From: Cellulomonas sp. C5510
GTDB taxonomy: Bacteria > Actinomycetota > Actinomycetes > Actinomycetales > Cellulomonadaceae
Direction: 5' to 3'
NCBI RefSeq assembly: GCF_019797765.1
Contig: NZ_CP081862.1
Coordinates: forward strand, 1,860,001 to 1,924,000
DNA length: 64,000 bases
The translations under genes were made by a program, and so were the position numbers. Below, piece after piece: positions 18,991 to 27,980 of the stretch (its first letter is position 1; each line of letters starts with the position of its first letter). The notes under the pieces are model-generated. The model searched no databases. It saw only the letters and a program-made list of their open reading frames with translations, and was not told the DNA's origin.

Positions 18991-19020
18991 TTGACGGGTG
19001 CCGTCGTGTCAGCGTCTACT
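18991..19020 (+). promoter_or_regulatory. Promoter of the imuA-imuB-dnaE2 operon
   Basis: TTGACG (18991-18996) and TCTACT (19015-19020) at 18-base spacing. The LexA box begins eight bases after the -10, across the expected transcription start. Confidence 0.65.
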
Positions 19021-19027
19021 GGCACAA

Positions 19028-19043
19028 TCGAACACGTGTTCGA
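19028..19043 (+). promoter_or_regulatory. LexA (SOS) box
   Basis: TCGAACACGTGTTCGA, a perfect 16-bp palindrome identical to the actinobacterial LexA consensus TCGAAC-N4-GTTCGA. Its position over the transcription start predicts tight repression until DNA damage activates RecA. Confidence 0.95.
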
Positions 19044-19109
19044 ACGACGGGGGCGGTGGGGACGGTGTCGGCCGTCCCGCCGCACGGTGGGCGGGACGGA
19101 GGTGGGGCG

Positions 19110-20108
19110 GTGAGCGCGGCGGACGCGGTGACCCAGCAGGAGCGGATCGCCCGCGCCCGGGCCGCCCTCGCGCACGCCGAGCTGCGGACCGGGGCACGCA
19201 GCCTGGCACGCGGCACCGACCACCGGGCGGACGGGGGCGCCGGCCAGCGGGCGGACGGGGGCACGGGCCACCGGGCGGGGTCTCCGGCTCCGGGGCGCGG
19301 TGCGGAGGGCTCCGACCGTCCCGTCGTCCACGGCGCCGCGGCGCTCGCGGTCGCGGTCCGCCCTGACGGGCCCCCCGACGCGGTGCCGTCGGCCGGTCCC
19401 GTGGCCGTCCCCGACCTGCCCGGCCGCGTCCCGTCGCCGGCCCGGCCCGTCGCACGCGGCCCGGTGCTGCTGACCGATCGGCCGCCGCTCGCCGTGCCGC
19501 CCGCGCTGACCCCGCTGCTGCCCGACGGCCTGCGCCGGGGCAGCACCACCGCGGTCCTCGGCTCCACCTCGCTGGTGCTCGCGATGATCGCCGCGGCCTG
19601 CACGGCGCGCGAGGCGTGGGCGGCGGTGGTCGGGCAGCCCAGCCTCGGCCTGCTGGCCGCGGCCCAGTCCGGTGTCGCCCTGGCGCGGCTCGCGGTCGTG
19701 CCGCGCCCCGGGGTGGACTCCCCGACCGTCGTCGCCGCGCTGCTCGACGGGATCGACGTCGTCGTGGTCGGCCCGGGGGCGACCCTCACCGACGCCGACC
19801 GCCGCCGGCTCATGGCGCGCGCCCGCGACCGCGGGTCCGTGCTGCTGGCCACCTCGCCGTGGCCCGGGGCGGGCTGCGTCCTGACCGTCGAGGGCGGCCG
19901 GTGGACCGGGGTGGGCGACGGCGACGGCCGGCTGCGGGCGCACGAGCTCCGGATCACCCGCACGGGCCGCGGTGGTGCCGGCCGCGCCCAGGACCTGCGC
20001 GTGGTCCTGCCGCTCGAGGCGGGGATCGACCCGTACGCCCCACCGGCGGCCCCCTCCGCGTCCGCGACCGGCGAGACGGACCACCCCGGCCTGAGGCTGG
20101 TCGGATGA
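19110..20108 (+). CDS. imuA: ImuA-type RecA-like accessory protein of the mutasome
   Basis: 332-residue protein in the position of imuA' of the mycobacterial imuA'-imuB-dnaE2 cassette. The C-terminal 210 residues resemble a degenerate RecA/SulA core: LPDGLRRGSTTAVLGSTSLVL stands where a Walker A loop would be but lacks GxxxxGKT, and IDVVVVGPG resembles a Walker B strand. The N-terminal third is low-complexity and carries an in-frame 24-base tandem repeat. It probably helps assemble the translesion polymerase complex. Start GTG 19110 has a GGAGG sequence nine bases upstream; stop overlaps imuB (ATGA). Confidence 0.85.
   Translation: MSAADAVTQQERIARARAALAHAELRTGARSLARGTDHRADGGAGQRADGGTGHRAGSPAPGRGAEGSDRPVVHGAAALAVAVRPDGPPDAVPSAGPVAVPDLPGRVPSPARPVARGPVLLTDRPPLAVPPALTPLLPDGLRRGSTTAVLGSTSLVLAMIAAACTAREAWAAVVGQPSLGLLAAAQSGVALARLAVVPRPGVDSPTVVAALLDGIDVVVVGPGATLTDADRRRLMARARDRGSVLLATSPWPGAGCVLTVEGGRWTGVGDGDGRLRAHELRITRTGRGGAGRAQDLRVVLPLEAGIDPYAPPAAPSASATGETDHPGLRLVG
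19220..19279. repeat. In-frame 24-bp tandem repeat within imuA
   Basis: Units at 19220-19243 and 19244-19267, with a partial third to 19279, sharing CGGGCGGACGGGGGC and differing at three positions. They encode DHRADGGA-like octapeptides in the non-conserved N-terminal linker. Confidence 0.8.
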
Positions 20109-21748
20109 GCACCCGCACCACCGTCGTCTGGGTGCCGGACTGGCCGGTCGTCGCCGCGGTGCGGGCCGCCGACGTACCGCCGCACCTGCCCGCCGCCGTG
20201 CAGTCCGGCGCGCGGCTGACCGCCGTGTCCGCGCTCGCCCGGGCGCAGGGCGTGCGCCGGGGGATGCGGCGCCGGCAGGCGCAGGGCGTCTGCCCGGAGG
20301 TCGTCCTGCTGCCCGCCGACGACGACCGCGACGCCCGGCTGTTCGAGCCGGTCGCCGCGGCTACCGAGTCGGTCGTCGCCGGCGTCGAGGTCGCCCGCCC
20401 CGGCCTGCTGCTGCTCCCCGCCGACGGCGCCGCCCGGTTCCACGGGACGGAGGAGGTGCTCGCCGAGCGCCTGGTGTCCGCCGTCGCCGAACGCACCGGC
20501 CACGAGTGCCAGGTCGGCACCGCCGACGGGTTGCTCGCGGCGATCCTCGCGGCCCGCACCGACGAGGTCGTCCCGCCGGGACGCTCCCGGGAGCTCCTGG
20601 CGCCGCGCCACGTCGAGGAGGTCGCCACGGCCGCGATGCAGGACGACGCCCTCCGGGCCGTGACCGACCTCGTCGACCTGCTGCGCCGGCTCGGGCTGCG
20701 GACCCTCGGGGACCTGGCGGCGCTCGCGGCGGGGGACGTGCACGCGCGGTTCGGCAGCTGGGGCACGTGGGCCTGGACCTTGGCGCGCGGGGACGACCTG
20801 CGTCCGCCCGCCCGCCGCCGCCCCGAGACCGACCTCGAGGTCGCCACCGCCCTCGACCCGCCCGCGCACCGGGTGGACGTCGCGACGTTCGCCGGCCGGC
20901 GCCTGGCGGAGGAGCTGCACGCCCTGCTCACGGAGCAGTCGCTGACCTGCGGGCGGCTGCGCATCGCGGCCCGGACGGACGCCGGCGAGGAGCTCACCCG
21001 CACCTGGCGGACGGACCTCGGGGGGCTCGGCGGGCTGTCCGCGGCGCGGATCACCGACCGGGTGCGCTGGCAGCTCGAGGGCTGGCTCACCGCGGCGGCG
21101 GTCGAGCGCGGCGGCGGGCGGGGCGGCCGGGCGGAGTCCGAGCACGACGAGGGGGCCGAGCCGGTCGGGCTCGTCGCCCTCGCCATCACCGCCGAGGACG
21201 TCGCCGCCGCCGGCGCCGAGCAGGGCCGGCTGTGGGGCGGGCCGTCCGGCGGTGACCTGCGGGCGCACCGCGCGCTCGACCGCGTGCAGGGCCTGCTCGG
21301 CGGGGACGGCGTGCTCACCGCGGCCCTGCAGGGTGGCCGGGACGTCCGCGACCGGGTGTACCTGCAGCCCTGGGGGGCGCAGGCCGCGGCACCCCGGCCC
21401 GCCGACCGGCCGTGGCCGGGCCGCCTCCCCGAGCCGGCGCCGGCCACCGTGCCCGTCCGACCCGCGCCCGTGGAGGTGCTCGACGCGCGGGGGCGGCCGG
21501 TGTCGTTCGACGGGCGGCTCGTGATGACCGCGCCGCCCGCCCGGGTGCGGACCCCCGGCACCGACCGCCGTCCCGCCGCGGAGCACGAGGTCGCCGGCTG
21601 GGCGGGTCCGTGGCCGCTGGCCGAACGCTGGTGGGCACCCGACCGGGCGGAGCTGCGCGTGCACGTGCAGGCCACCCTCACCGACGGGCGCGCCCTGCTG
21701 CTCGCCTGGCGCCCCGACGGCTGGACCTGCGAGGCCGTCTATGACTGA
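20105..21748 (+). CDS. imuB: ImuB, catalytically inactive Y-family polymerase homologue
   Basis: 547 residues. The fold follows Y-family DNA polymerases (WVPDWPVVAA at the N-terminus; helix-hairpin-helix RRLGLRTLGDLAALAAGDVHARFG near 200), but the acidic pair of the active site (SxDE) is replaced by LLPADGAARFHG, so it should not polymerise. EQGRLWGG near residue 375 matches the QxxLW beta-clamp binding motif through which ImuB tethers DnaE2 in mycobacteria. Start ATG 20105 overlaps the imuA stop and its own stop overlaps dnaE2 by eight bases. Confidence 0.93.
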   Translation: MSTRTTVVWVPDWPVVAAVRAADVPPHLPAAVQSGARLTAVSALARAQGVRRGMRRRQAQGVCPEVVLLPADDDRDARLFEPVAAATESVVAGVEVARPGLLLLPADGAARFHGTEEVLAERLVSAVAERTGHECQVGTADGLLAAILAARTDEVVPPGRSRELLAPRHVEEVATAAMQDDALRAVTDLVDLLRRLGLRTLGDLAALAAGDVHARFGSWGTWAWTLARGDDLRPPARRRPETDLEVATALDPPAHRVDVATFAGRRLAEELHALLTEQSLTCGRLRIAARTDAGEELTRTWRTDLGGLGGLSAARITDRVRWQLEGWLTAAAVERGGGRGGRAESEHDEGAEPVGLVALAITAEDVAAAGAEQGRLWGGPSGGDLRAHRALDRVQGLLGGDGVLTAALQGGRDVRDRVYLQPWGAQAAAPRPADRPWPGRLPEPAPATVPVRPAPVEVLDARGRPVSFDGRLVMTAPPARVRTPGTDRRPAAEHEVAGWAGPWPLAERWWAPDRAELRVHVQATLTDGRALLLAWRPDGWTCEAVYD

Positions 21749-24700
21749 CGCCCCCCGCTACGCGGAGCTGCACGCGCACTCGGCGTTCAGCTTCCTCGAC
21801 GGCGCGAGCCAGCCGGAGGAGCTCGCCGCCGAGGCGCACCGGCTCGGGCTCAGCGCCCTCGCGCTCACCGACCACGACGGGCTGTACGGCGTCGTGCGGT
21901 TCTCCGAGGCCGCCCGGCGCGTCGGGCTGCCCACCGTCTTCGGCGCCGAGCTGCACCTGCCGGTCCCCGGGCTCACCGGCCCGGACGTGCTCGACCCTCC
22001 CACGGGCGTGCCCGACCCCCGCGCCCTGCACCTCCCGGTCCTCGCCCGGGGCCCCGACGGCTACCGGGCGCTGTCCCGCGCCATCGCCGAGGGGCACCTC
22101 GCCACCGGGACCAAGGGCGCCGCGGAGTACCGGCTGGAGTCCCTCGCCGAGCAGGCGGACGGCCGCTGGCTCGTGCTCACCGGGTGCCGCAAGGGACCTG
22201 TGCGGCACGCCCTCACCGACGGCGGCCGTACCCCTGGTGTCGCGCCCGGTGGCGTCGAGCGGGCCCGCTCGGAGCTCGACCGGCTCGCCGCCCTCTTCGG
22301 GCGGGACAACGTCGCGGTCGAGGTCACGCAGTCCGGCGGGCCGTTCGACTCCGAGACGGCCGACGCCCTCGCCTCGCTCGCCCGGGACGCCGGGCTGCCG
22401 CTCGTCGCCACCGGCAACGTGCACTACGCCACCCCGCGGGACGCCGACCTGGCGATGGCGCTCGCGGCCGTGCGGGCCCGCTCCTCGATGGAGGACCTCG
22501 ACGGCTGGCTGCCCGGGGCGCCCACCGCGCACCTCGCCTCCGCGACGGAGATGCGGCACCGGCACCGGCGGCACCCGCAGGCCGTCGCGACCGCCGCCGC
22601 CCTGGGCGACGAGTGCGCGTTCGACCTGCACCTCGTCGCCCCGCAGCTCCCGCCGTACCCGGTACCGCCCGGCCACACCGAGGCCACCTGGCTGCGCGAG
22701 CTCGTCCGCCGCGGCGCCCTGGAGCGGTACGGCCCGCCCGAGGCCGAGCGGGTCCCCGGCGCCTACGCACAGCTCGAGCACGAGCTGCGCGTCATCGAGG
22801 ACCTCGGCTTCCCCGGCTACTTCCTGGTGGTCTACGACCTGGTCGACTTCTGCCACCGCAACGGCATCCTCGCCCAGGGCCGTGGGTCCGCCGCGAACTC
22901 CGCCGTCTGCTACGCCCTGAAGGTCACCGCCGTCGATGCCGTGCAGCACGGTCTGCTCTTCGAGCGGTTCCTCGCGCCCGAGCGCGACGGGCCGCCCGAC
23001 ATCGACGTGGACATCGAGTCGGGCCGCCGCGAGGAGGTCATCCAGTACGTCTACGCGAAGCACGGCCGCACGCACGCCGCCCAGGTCGCGAACGTCATCT
23101 CGTACCGTGCCCGGTCCGCGGTCCGGGACGCCGCCCGGGCGCTCGGCTACGACGTCGGGCAGCAGGACGCGTGGAGCAAGTCGATCGAGCGCTGGGGCAC
23201 GCTGCGCGGGCCCCAGCCGGTGCACCCGTGGTGGTCCGGGGAGAACCGGGTGCCTGCCGACACCGTGCCCGCCGACGCCGTGCCCGCCGGCGCGACGCCC
23301 GGCACCGTGCCCCCCGGCACCCCTCCCCGGACGTCGGCGGCCGCCGCGCAGGACGCCGACTACGCCGCGCAGCAGCGCGACCCCGACGGCGTGGTGTGGG
23401 GCTGGAACCACGAGCCCGGCCCCGCGCCCGCGCCCCGGCGTCCGGCGGGGCGCGACGACACCGACGGCCGCCCGGGGCAGCCCACCGCCGACGGCCACGA
23501 CGTCGTCCCGGCGCACCGGCCACCGCCCGCCGCGGACCTGGACGAGATCCCCGACCAGGTCGTCGACCTGGCCGACCGTTTCCTGCGCCTGCCGCGGCAC
23601 CTCGGCATCCACTCCGGCGGCATGGTGATGTGCGACCGCCCGGTCATCGAGGTGTGCCCCGTCGAGTGGGCGCGGATGGAGGGGCGCACGGTCCTGCAGT
23701 GGGACAAGGACGACTGCGCGGACGCCGGGCTGGTGAAGTTCGACCTGCTGGGCCTGGGGATGCTCACCGCGCTGCGGCTCGCGTTCGACGAGGTGCGCAG
23801 GCAGGGCGGCCCGACCCTCGACCTGCACGCCCTGCCGGACGAGGACCCGCTGGTCTACGACCTGCTCTGCGCGGCGGACACGGTCGGGGTGTTCCAGGTC
23901 GAGTCCCGCGCCCAGATGGGGACGCTGCCGCGTCTCCAGCCGCGGAGCTTCTACGGGATCGTCGTCGAGGTCGCGCTCATCCGCCCCGGGCCGATCCAGG
24001 GCGGTTCCGTGCACCCGTACATCGAGCGCTACCAGGGGCGCCAGCCCATCACGTACGCGCACCCGAAGCTCGTGAAGTCCCTGGAGCGCACCCTCGGCGT
24101 CCCGCTGTTCCAGGAGCAGCTCATGCAGATGGCGATCGACGTCGCCGACTTCACGCCCGCCGAGGCCGACCAGCTCCGGCGCGCGATGGGCTCCAAGCGC
24201 AGCATCGAGAAGATGGAGGCCCTGCGCGCCCGGCTGATGTCCGGCATGGAGCGCAACGGCCTGCCCGAGGACGTCCGCGAGGAGGTCTACGAGAAGCTCA
24301 AGGCGTTCGCCGACTTCGGGTTCCCCGAGTCGCACGCGTACTCCTTCGCGTTCCTCGTCTACGCCAGCGCGTGGCTCAAGGTGCACCACCCGGCCGCGTT
24401 CTACGCGGGGCTGCTCGCCGCGCAGCCCATGGGGTTCTACTCCCCGCAGACGCTCGTCGCGGACGCCCGGCGGCACGGCATCGAGGTGCTGCGCCCGGAC
24501 GTCCAGCGCTCCGGGGTGCAGGCCGTCGTCGAGCGGGTCCGGCCCGAGCCGCCCGGCGGTGAGCCCCTGCTGACCCCCCGGCAGTCCGGGACCGCGCCCG
24601 TGCCGCGTGCGCCGGGTGCGCCGGGTGCGGCGGCGGGGGAGTCCGTCCGGTCGCTCGCGGTGCGGGTCGGGCTCGCCTCGGTCCGCTCCGTGGGGGAGAA

Positions 24701-25355
24701 GGTCGCCGAGCGGATCGTGGCCGAGCGCGACGCCCACGGGCCGTTCGCCGACCTGCGGGACCTCGTGCGCCGGGTCGAGCTCAGCACCGCGCAGCTCGAG
24801 GCCCTCGCCACCGGCGGCGCGCTCGAGCCGCTGGGCGTCACCCGGCGGGAGGCCCTGTGGGCGGCGGGCGCCCTCGCGCAGGAGGGGCCCGACACGCTGC
24901 CGGGCGTCTCCGTCGGCGTGCAGGCGCCGACCCTGCCGGGCATGAGCCCCGTCGAGCTCGCGGTCGCGGACGTGTGGGCCACCGGGGTCACCGTGGACTC
25001 CTACCCCACGCAGTACGTCCGCGACGGCCTCGACGCGGCGGGTGTGCTGCGCGTCGAGCAGACCTACCACCACGACCCGGGCCGGCGGGTCGCCGTCGCC
25101 GGCGTCGTCACCCACCGGCAGCGCCCCGGGACGGCGGGCGGTGTCACGTTTCTGTCCCTGGAGGACGAGACCGGCCTGCTGAACGTCGTCTGCAGCACCG
25201 GGCTGTGGCAGCGGTTCCGGAAGGTGGCCCGCACCTCGCGGGCGCTGGTGGTCCGGGGCAGGCTGGAGCGCGCCGACGGCGCCACGAACCTCGTCGCCGA
25301 GCACCTGTCGCCGCTGTCGCTGCAGGTCGCCACGACCTCCCGGGACTTCCAGTGA
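21741..25355 (+). CDS. dnaE2: Error-prone DNA polymerase III alpha subunit DnaE2 (ImuC)
   Basis: 1204-residue C-family polymerase for damage-induced translesion synthesis. PHP domain at the N-terminus (ELHAHSAFSFLDG, TDHDGLYG), catalytic aspartates in PDIDVDIES near residue 420, QGRGSAANS near 380, and a C-terminal OB fold (AVAGVVTHRQRPG). Mycobacterial DnaE2 is roughly 100 residues shorter; the excess is a Pro/Ala/Asp-rich insertion at about residues 495-597, between KSIERWGTLRG and IPDQVVDLADRF. Third gene of the SOS operon, overlapping imuB (ATGACTGA). Confidence 0.96.
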   Translation: MTDAPRYAELHAHSAFSFLDGASQPEELAAEAHRLGLSALALTDHDGLYGVVRFSEAARRVGLPTVFGAELHLPVPGLTGPDVLDPPTGVPDPRALHLPVLARGPDGYRALSRAIAEGHLATGTKGAAEYRLESLAEQADGRWLVLTGCRKGPVRHALTDGGRTPGVAPGGVERARSELDRLAALFGRDNVAVEVTQSGGPFDSETADALASLARDAGLPLVATGNVHYATPRDADLAMALAAVRARSSMEDLDGWLPGAPTAHLASATEMRHRHRRHPQAVATAAALGDECAFDLHLVAPQLPPYPVPPGHTEATWLRELVRRGALERYGPPEAERVPGAYAQLEHELRVIEDLGFPGYFLVVYDLVDFCHRNGILAQGRGSAANSAVCYALKVTAVDAVQHGLLFERFLAPERDGPPDIDVDIESGRREEVIQYVYAKHGRTHAAQVANVISYRARSAVRDAARALGYDVGQQDAWSKSIERWGTLRGPQPVHPWWSGENRVPADTVPADAVPAGATPGTVPPGTPPRTSAAAAQDADYAAQQRDPDGVVWGWNHEPGPAPAPRRPAGRDDTDGRPGQPTADGHDVVPAHRPPPAADLDEIPDQVVDLADRFLRLPRHLGIHSGGMVMCDRPVIEVCPVEWARMEGRTVLQWDKDDCADAGLVKFDLLGLGMLTALRLAFDEVRRQGGPTLDLHALPDEDPLVYDLLCAADTVGVFQVESRAQMGTLPRLQPRSFYGIVVEVALIRPGPIQGGSVHPYIERYQGRQPITYAHPKLVKSLERTLGVPLFQEQLMQMAIDVADFTPAEADQLRRAMGSKRSIEKMEALRARLMSGMERNGLPEDVREEVYEKLKAFADFGFPESHAYSFAFLVYASAWLKVHHPAAFYAGLLAAQPMGFYSPQTLVADARRHGIEVLRPDVQRSGVQAVVERVRPEPPGGEPLLTPRQSGTAPVPRAPGAPGAAAGESVRSLAVRVGLASVRSVGEKVAERIVAERDAHGPFADLRDLVRRVELSTAQLEALATGGALEPLGVTRREALWAAGALAQEGPDTLPGVSVGVQAPTLPGMSPVELAVADVWATGVTVDSYPTQYVRDGLDAAGVLRVEQTYHHDPGRRVAVAGVVTHRQRPGTAGGVTFLSLEDETGLLNVVCSTGLWQRFRKVARTSRALVVRGRLERADGATNLVAEHLSPLSLQVATTSRDFQ

Positions 25356-25397
25356 CCCCGCGACCCGGTGGCCCCCGGCCCGGCGTGCCGACGTGCC

Positions 25398-25403
25398 TAC
25401 ACT
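25398..25403 (+). promoter_or_regulatory. -10 element of the DapA-like gene (leaderless)
   Basis: TACACT ending six bases before ATG 25410. It separates this gene from the SOS operon that ends at 25355. Confidence 0.45.
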
Positions 25404-25409
25404 GCGGCG

Positions 25410-26327
25410 ATGCCCCTCCTCGGCCCGCTCGTCGCGTACCTGCCCACCCCGCGCGGACCCGAGGGCGAGGTGCGCACCGACCCGCTGGAGGACCTCGTCG
25501 ACCGCGCGGTCCGCGCCGGCGTTTCGGGCGTCGTGGTGCTCGGCAGCACCGGCGGCTGGCCGTACCTCACCGCCGGCGAGCGGCGGATGGTCGTCGAGGC
25601 GGGAGTCGCGGCTGCGGACGGCCAGGTGCCGGTCGTCGCGGGTGTCGGGGCGTTCACCACCGACGAGGTCGTCATGCACACGATCGTCGCCGAGCGCGCC
25701 GGCGTCGACGCCGTGCTGCTGCCCACGCTGGCGTACCTGCCGCTGACCGAGGCCGAGGTGCTCGGGCTCGTCGAGGACGTCGCCGAGGCCGCGCGCGTGC
25801 CCGTCTGGCTGTACCACAACCCCGTGAGCACGAGCTTCCGGTACTCCGTCGAGCTGCTGGCCCGCGCCGCGCAGGTGCCGGGCGTCGGCGGCGTCAAGGA
25901 CCGGGGGAGCGACGCCGCCGAGCTGCGCGACCGCGTGCGGGCGCTCCGCTCCGCCGTGCCGGCGCACGTCGAGCTCGGGTGCAGCGGCGACCTGCTCGGG
26001 TTCGAGGGGCTGCTGGCCGGTGCCCGCACCTGGCACTCGGGCCTCGCGGGCGTGCTGCCCGAGTGGTACGTCGCGGTCGCCGGTGCCGCGGCGGACGGCC
26101 GGGAGGACGAGGCCCGGGCGCTGATGTCCCGGCTCGCACCGGTGGTGGAGCTGGTGCTCGGCCTCGGCGGGGCGCGCGCCGTGCACGCCCTGGCGACCCT
26201 GCGGGGCGTCGACACCGGCGAGCTGCCGGCGCCGCTGCGCCCCGTCGACCGCGCCGGGGTCGCCGCCCTCGACCGGGCGCTCGAGTCCCTCGGGGAGCCG
26301 CCTCGCACGTCGTCGCAGGACGCGTAG
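25410..26327 (+). CDS. Dihydrodipicolinate synthase/N-acetylneuraminate lyase family protein
   Basis: 305-residue TIM-barrel class I aldolase. GSTGGWPYLTAGER is the substrate-carboxylate loop, Tyr in VWLYHNP and Lys in GVGGVKDRGSD are the catalytic tyrosine and Schiff-base lysine. The divergence from housekeeping DapA suggests a different 2-keto-acid substrate, which cannot be named. Start ATG 25410 is supported by its leaderless -10; a hairpin follows the stop. Confidence 0.85.
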   Translation: MPLLGPLVAYLPTPRGPEGEVRTDPLEDLVDRAVRAGVSGVVVLGSTGGWPYLTAGERRMVVEAGVAAADGQVPVVAGVGAFTTDEVVMHTIVAERAGVDAVLLPTLAYLPLTEAEVLGLVEDVAEAARVPVWLYHNPVSTSFRYSVELLARAAQVPGVGGVKDRGSDAAELRDRVRALRSAVPAHVELGCSGDLLGFEGLLAGARTWHSGLAGVLPEWYVAVAGAAADGREDEARALMSRLAPVVELVLGLGGARAVHALATLRGVDTGELPAPLRPVDRAGVAALDRALESLGEPPRTSSQDA

Positions 26328-26329
26328 GA

Positions 26330-26355
26330 CGACCCCGCCGCAGGAGCCGGGGTCG
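26330..26355 (+). terminator. Hairpin after the DapA-like gene
   Basis: An 8-bp stem, CGACCCCG (26330-26337) with CGGGGTCG (26348-26355), ten-base loop, immediately after the stop and ahead of the convergent transporter gene. Confidence 0.6.
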
Positions 26356-26415
26356 ACCAGCCCGCGACGCGCCGCGACCGGCGCTCGGGACCGGCGCTCG
26401 GGACCTGCGCGCGCT

Positions 26416-27630
26416 TCAGTCCGTCGCCGGCCCGTCCTGGGCGTCGTCGCCGACGGGCTGCACGTCCTCGGTGGCGTCCTCCGCGTCCATCGGCGGGTCG
26501 AGCTGGTGGAACTTCGAGTAGATCGCCCACACCACCGACACCAGCGGCACGGCGATCACCGCACCGAGGATCCCCGCGGTGAGCGTCCCGCCGGTGACCG
26601 CCAGCGCCACGACCACCGGGTGCAGCGACACCTGCTTGCCCATGACGAGCGGCTGCAGGACGTGCCCCTCGAACTGCCCGATCAGCGCGATGCCGATGCC
26701 GACGACCGCCGCCTGGAGGGCGCCGTTCGCCGCGAGCGCGACGATCATCGCCACGACCATCGCCGCGGGCGCCCCGACGAGCGGGATGAACGCGCCGATG
26801 AGCACCAGCACGGCGAGCGGCGCGGCGAGCGGCACCCCGATGATCGACAGCAGCACGAACGCCAGCACGCCGTCGGTGACCGCGATGATCACGGTCCCGC
26901 GCGTGTAGCCGGAGAACGTGTACCAGCCGGCGCCGCCCGCGGTCTTCCACGACTCCCGCACCGTCGCGGGCAGCTGGTTGACGAACCACGTCCACATGTC
27001 CTGGCCGCGCGCCAGGAAGAAGATCGCGCAGAACACGGCCAGCGCCATCGCGGTGAACACCTCGACGACCGACCCGGCGGACGCCGCCGCCTGGCCGGCG
27101 AGGTCGCCGGCGTGCTGCTGGATCCACTCGCGGCCGGTGTCGATCCACTCGGCGATCTGCTCGTTGGTGATCGAGACCGGCAGCGGCCCGTTCTCCAGGA
27201 AGTCGACGATCTGGTCGATGCCGTCGCCGAACTGCCGGGACAGGTCCTGCCACTGGTTCGCCACGGAGTAGCCGACGTAGAACACCATCCCCGCGAGCAC
27301 GAGGAACCCCGAGAGCAGCCCGAGCGCCGTCGCCAGCGGCCTCGGCATGACGCGGCCGTAGAAGTCCACGAGCGGCCGGAGTACAGCGGTGAGGACGAAC
27401 GCGATGAAGACCGCCACGAACAGCAGCTGCACCTGCGCCGTGGCGTAGAACACGATGCCGATCCCCGCGAGGAGGACCAGCAGCCGCCACGTCACCCCGG
27501 CGGACGTCCGCAGCCACCGCGGCACGCCGTCCCCGGCCTGCTGCCCGACGCTGATGCGGCGCTGCCCGGCCACGCGCCGGGCGCCGGCGCTCGCGGAGGT
27601 GCCGGTCCGGGCGTTGCTCTGCTCCGCCAT
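26416..27630 (-). CDS. AI-2E family transporter (UPF0118)
   Basis: 404-residue membrane protein with about eight helices. The family's hallmark, an amphipathic central region between helices 3 and 4 (about residues 115-195) and the hydrophobic hairpins FIPLVGAPAAMVVA and GHVLQPLVMGKQV near the C-terminus, are present. Members are implicated in autoinducer export or Na+/H+ exchange; the substrate here is unknown. Start ATG 27630; the 54-residue longer version would be Arg/Trp-rich and unlike the family. Upstream is a tRNA gene on the other strand. Confidence 0.9.
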   Translation of the reverse strand: MAEQSNARTGTSASAGARRVAGQRRISVGQQAGDGVPRWLRTSAGVTWRLLVLLAGIGIVFYATAQVQLLFVAVFIAFVLTAVLRPLVDFYGRVMPRPLATALGLLSGFLVLAGMVFYVGYSVANQWQDLSRQFGDGIDQIVDFLENGPLPVSITNEQIAEWIDTGREWIQQHAGDLAGQAAASAGSVVEVFTAMALAVFCAIFFLARGQDMWTWFVNQLPATVRESWKTAGGAGWYTFSGYTRGTVIIAVTDGVLAFVLLSIIGVPLAAPLAVLVLIGAFIPLVGAPAAMVVAMIVALAANGALQAAVVGIGIALIGQFEGHVLQPLVMGKQVSLHPVVVALAVTGGTLTAGILGAVIAVPLVSVVWAIYSKFHQLDPPMDAEDATEDVQPVGDDAQDGPATD

Positions 27631-27743
27631 CGTGCGCGCACCTCTTCCGGCCGTCGTGGCCCCGCGTCCGCCGTCCGACCGGCCCGGGCGCCACCGCCAG
27701 TGTGCCCCCACCTGCGGATGCGTGCCCGGCCGCCACTCCGTGC

Positions 27744-27749
27744 TATGTT
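27744..27749 (+). promoter_or_regulatory. Possible extended -10 of the tRNA-Leu promoter
   Basis: TGC-TATGTT, 69 bases upstream of the mature tRNA 5' end, in an A+T-richer pocket (tatgttttct) of otherwise very G+C-rich DNA. No good -35 was seen. Confidence 0.35.
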
Positions 27750-27817
27750 TTCTGCCGCACCTGACGGGTCGTCGGGGCGCCGACGTGCGCACCGGTCCGA
27801 CCCTCGGGAGACACCCT

Positions 27818-27901
27818 GTCCGGGTGGCGGAATGGCAGACGCGCTAGCTTGAGGTGCTAGTGCCCGTATAGGGCGTGGGGGTTCAAGTCCCCCTCCGGAC
27901 A
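27818..27901 (+). tRNA. tRNA-Leu (anticodon GAG)
   Basis: 84-base class II tRNA. Acceptor GTCCGGG pairs with TCCGGAC (one G-T), the anticodon stem CTAGC/GCTAG holds the loop TTGAGGT with anticodon GAG (reads CUC/CUU), there is a long variable arm (CCCGTATAGGG) as in leucine tRNAs, and the T arm is GGGGG-TTCAAGT-CCCCC. CCA is not encoded; discriminator is A at 27901. Confidence 0.97.
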
Positions 27902-27916
27902 CTCGTTGAGACAGCG

Positions 27917-27958
27917 ACGACGAAGGCCCCGATCCCGCCAGATCGGGGCCTTCGTCGT
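27917..27958 (+). terminator. Strong hairpin terminator after tRNA-Leu
   Basis: Perfect 18-bp stem (27917-27934 with 27941-27958) and a six-base loop, 16 bases after the tRNA. No T-run. It stands just upstream of the phosphotransferase start at 27981. Confidence 0.9.
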
Positions 27959-27980
27959 GCGGGTCGGCGAGGATGACGTC

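Noticed and set aside
21678..26186. 1502-codon open frame on the minus strand opposite dnaE2
   Set aside because: Complete overlap with the conserved polymerase gene and low-complexity composition; a G+C-driven shadow frame.
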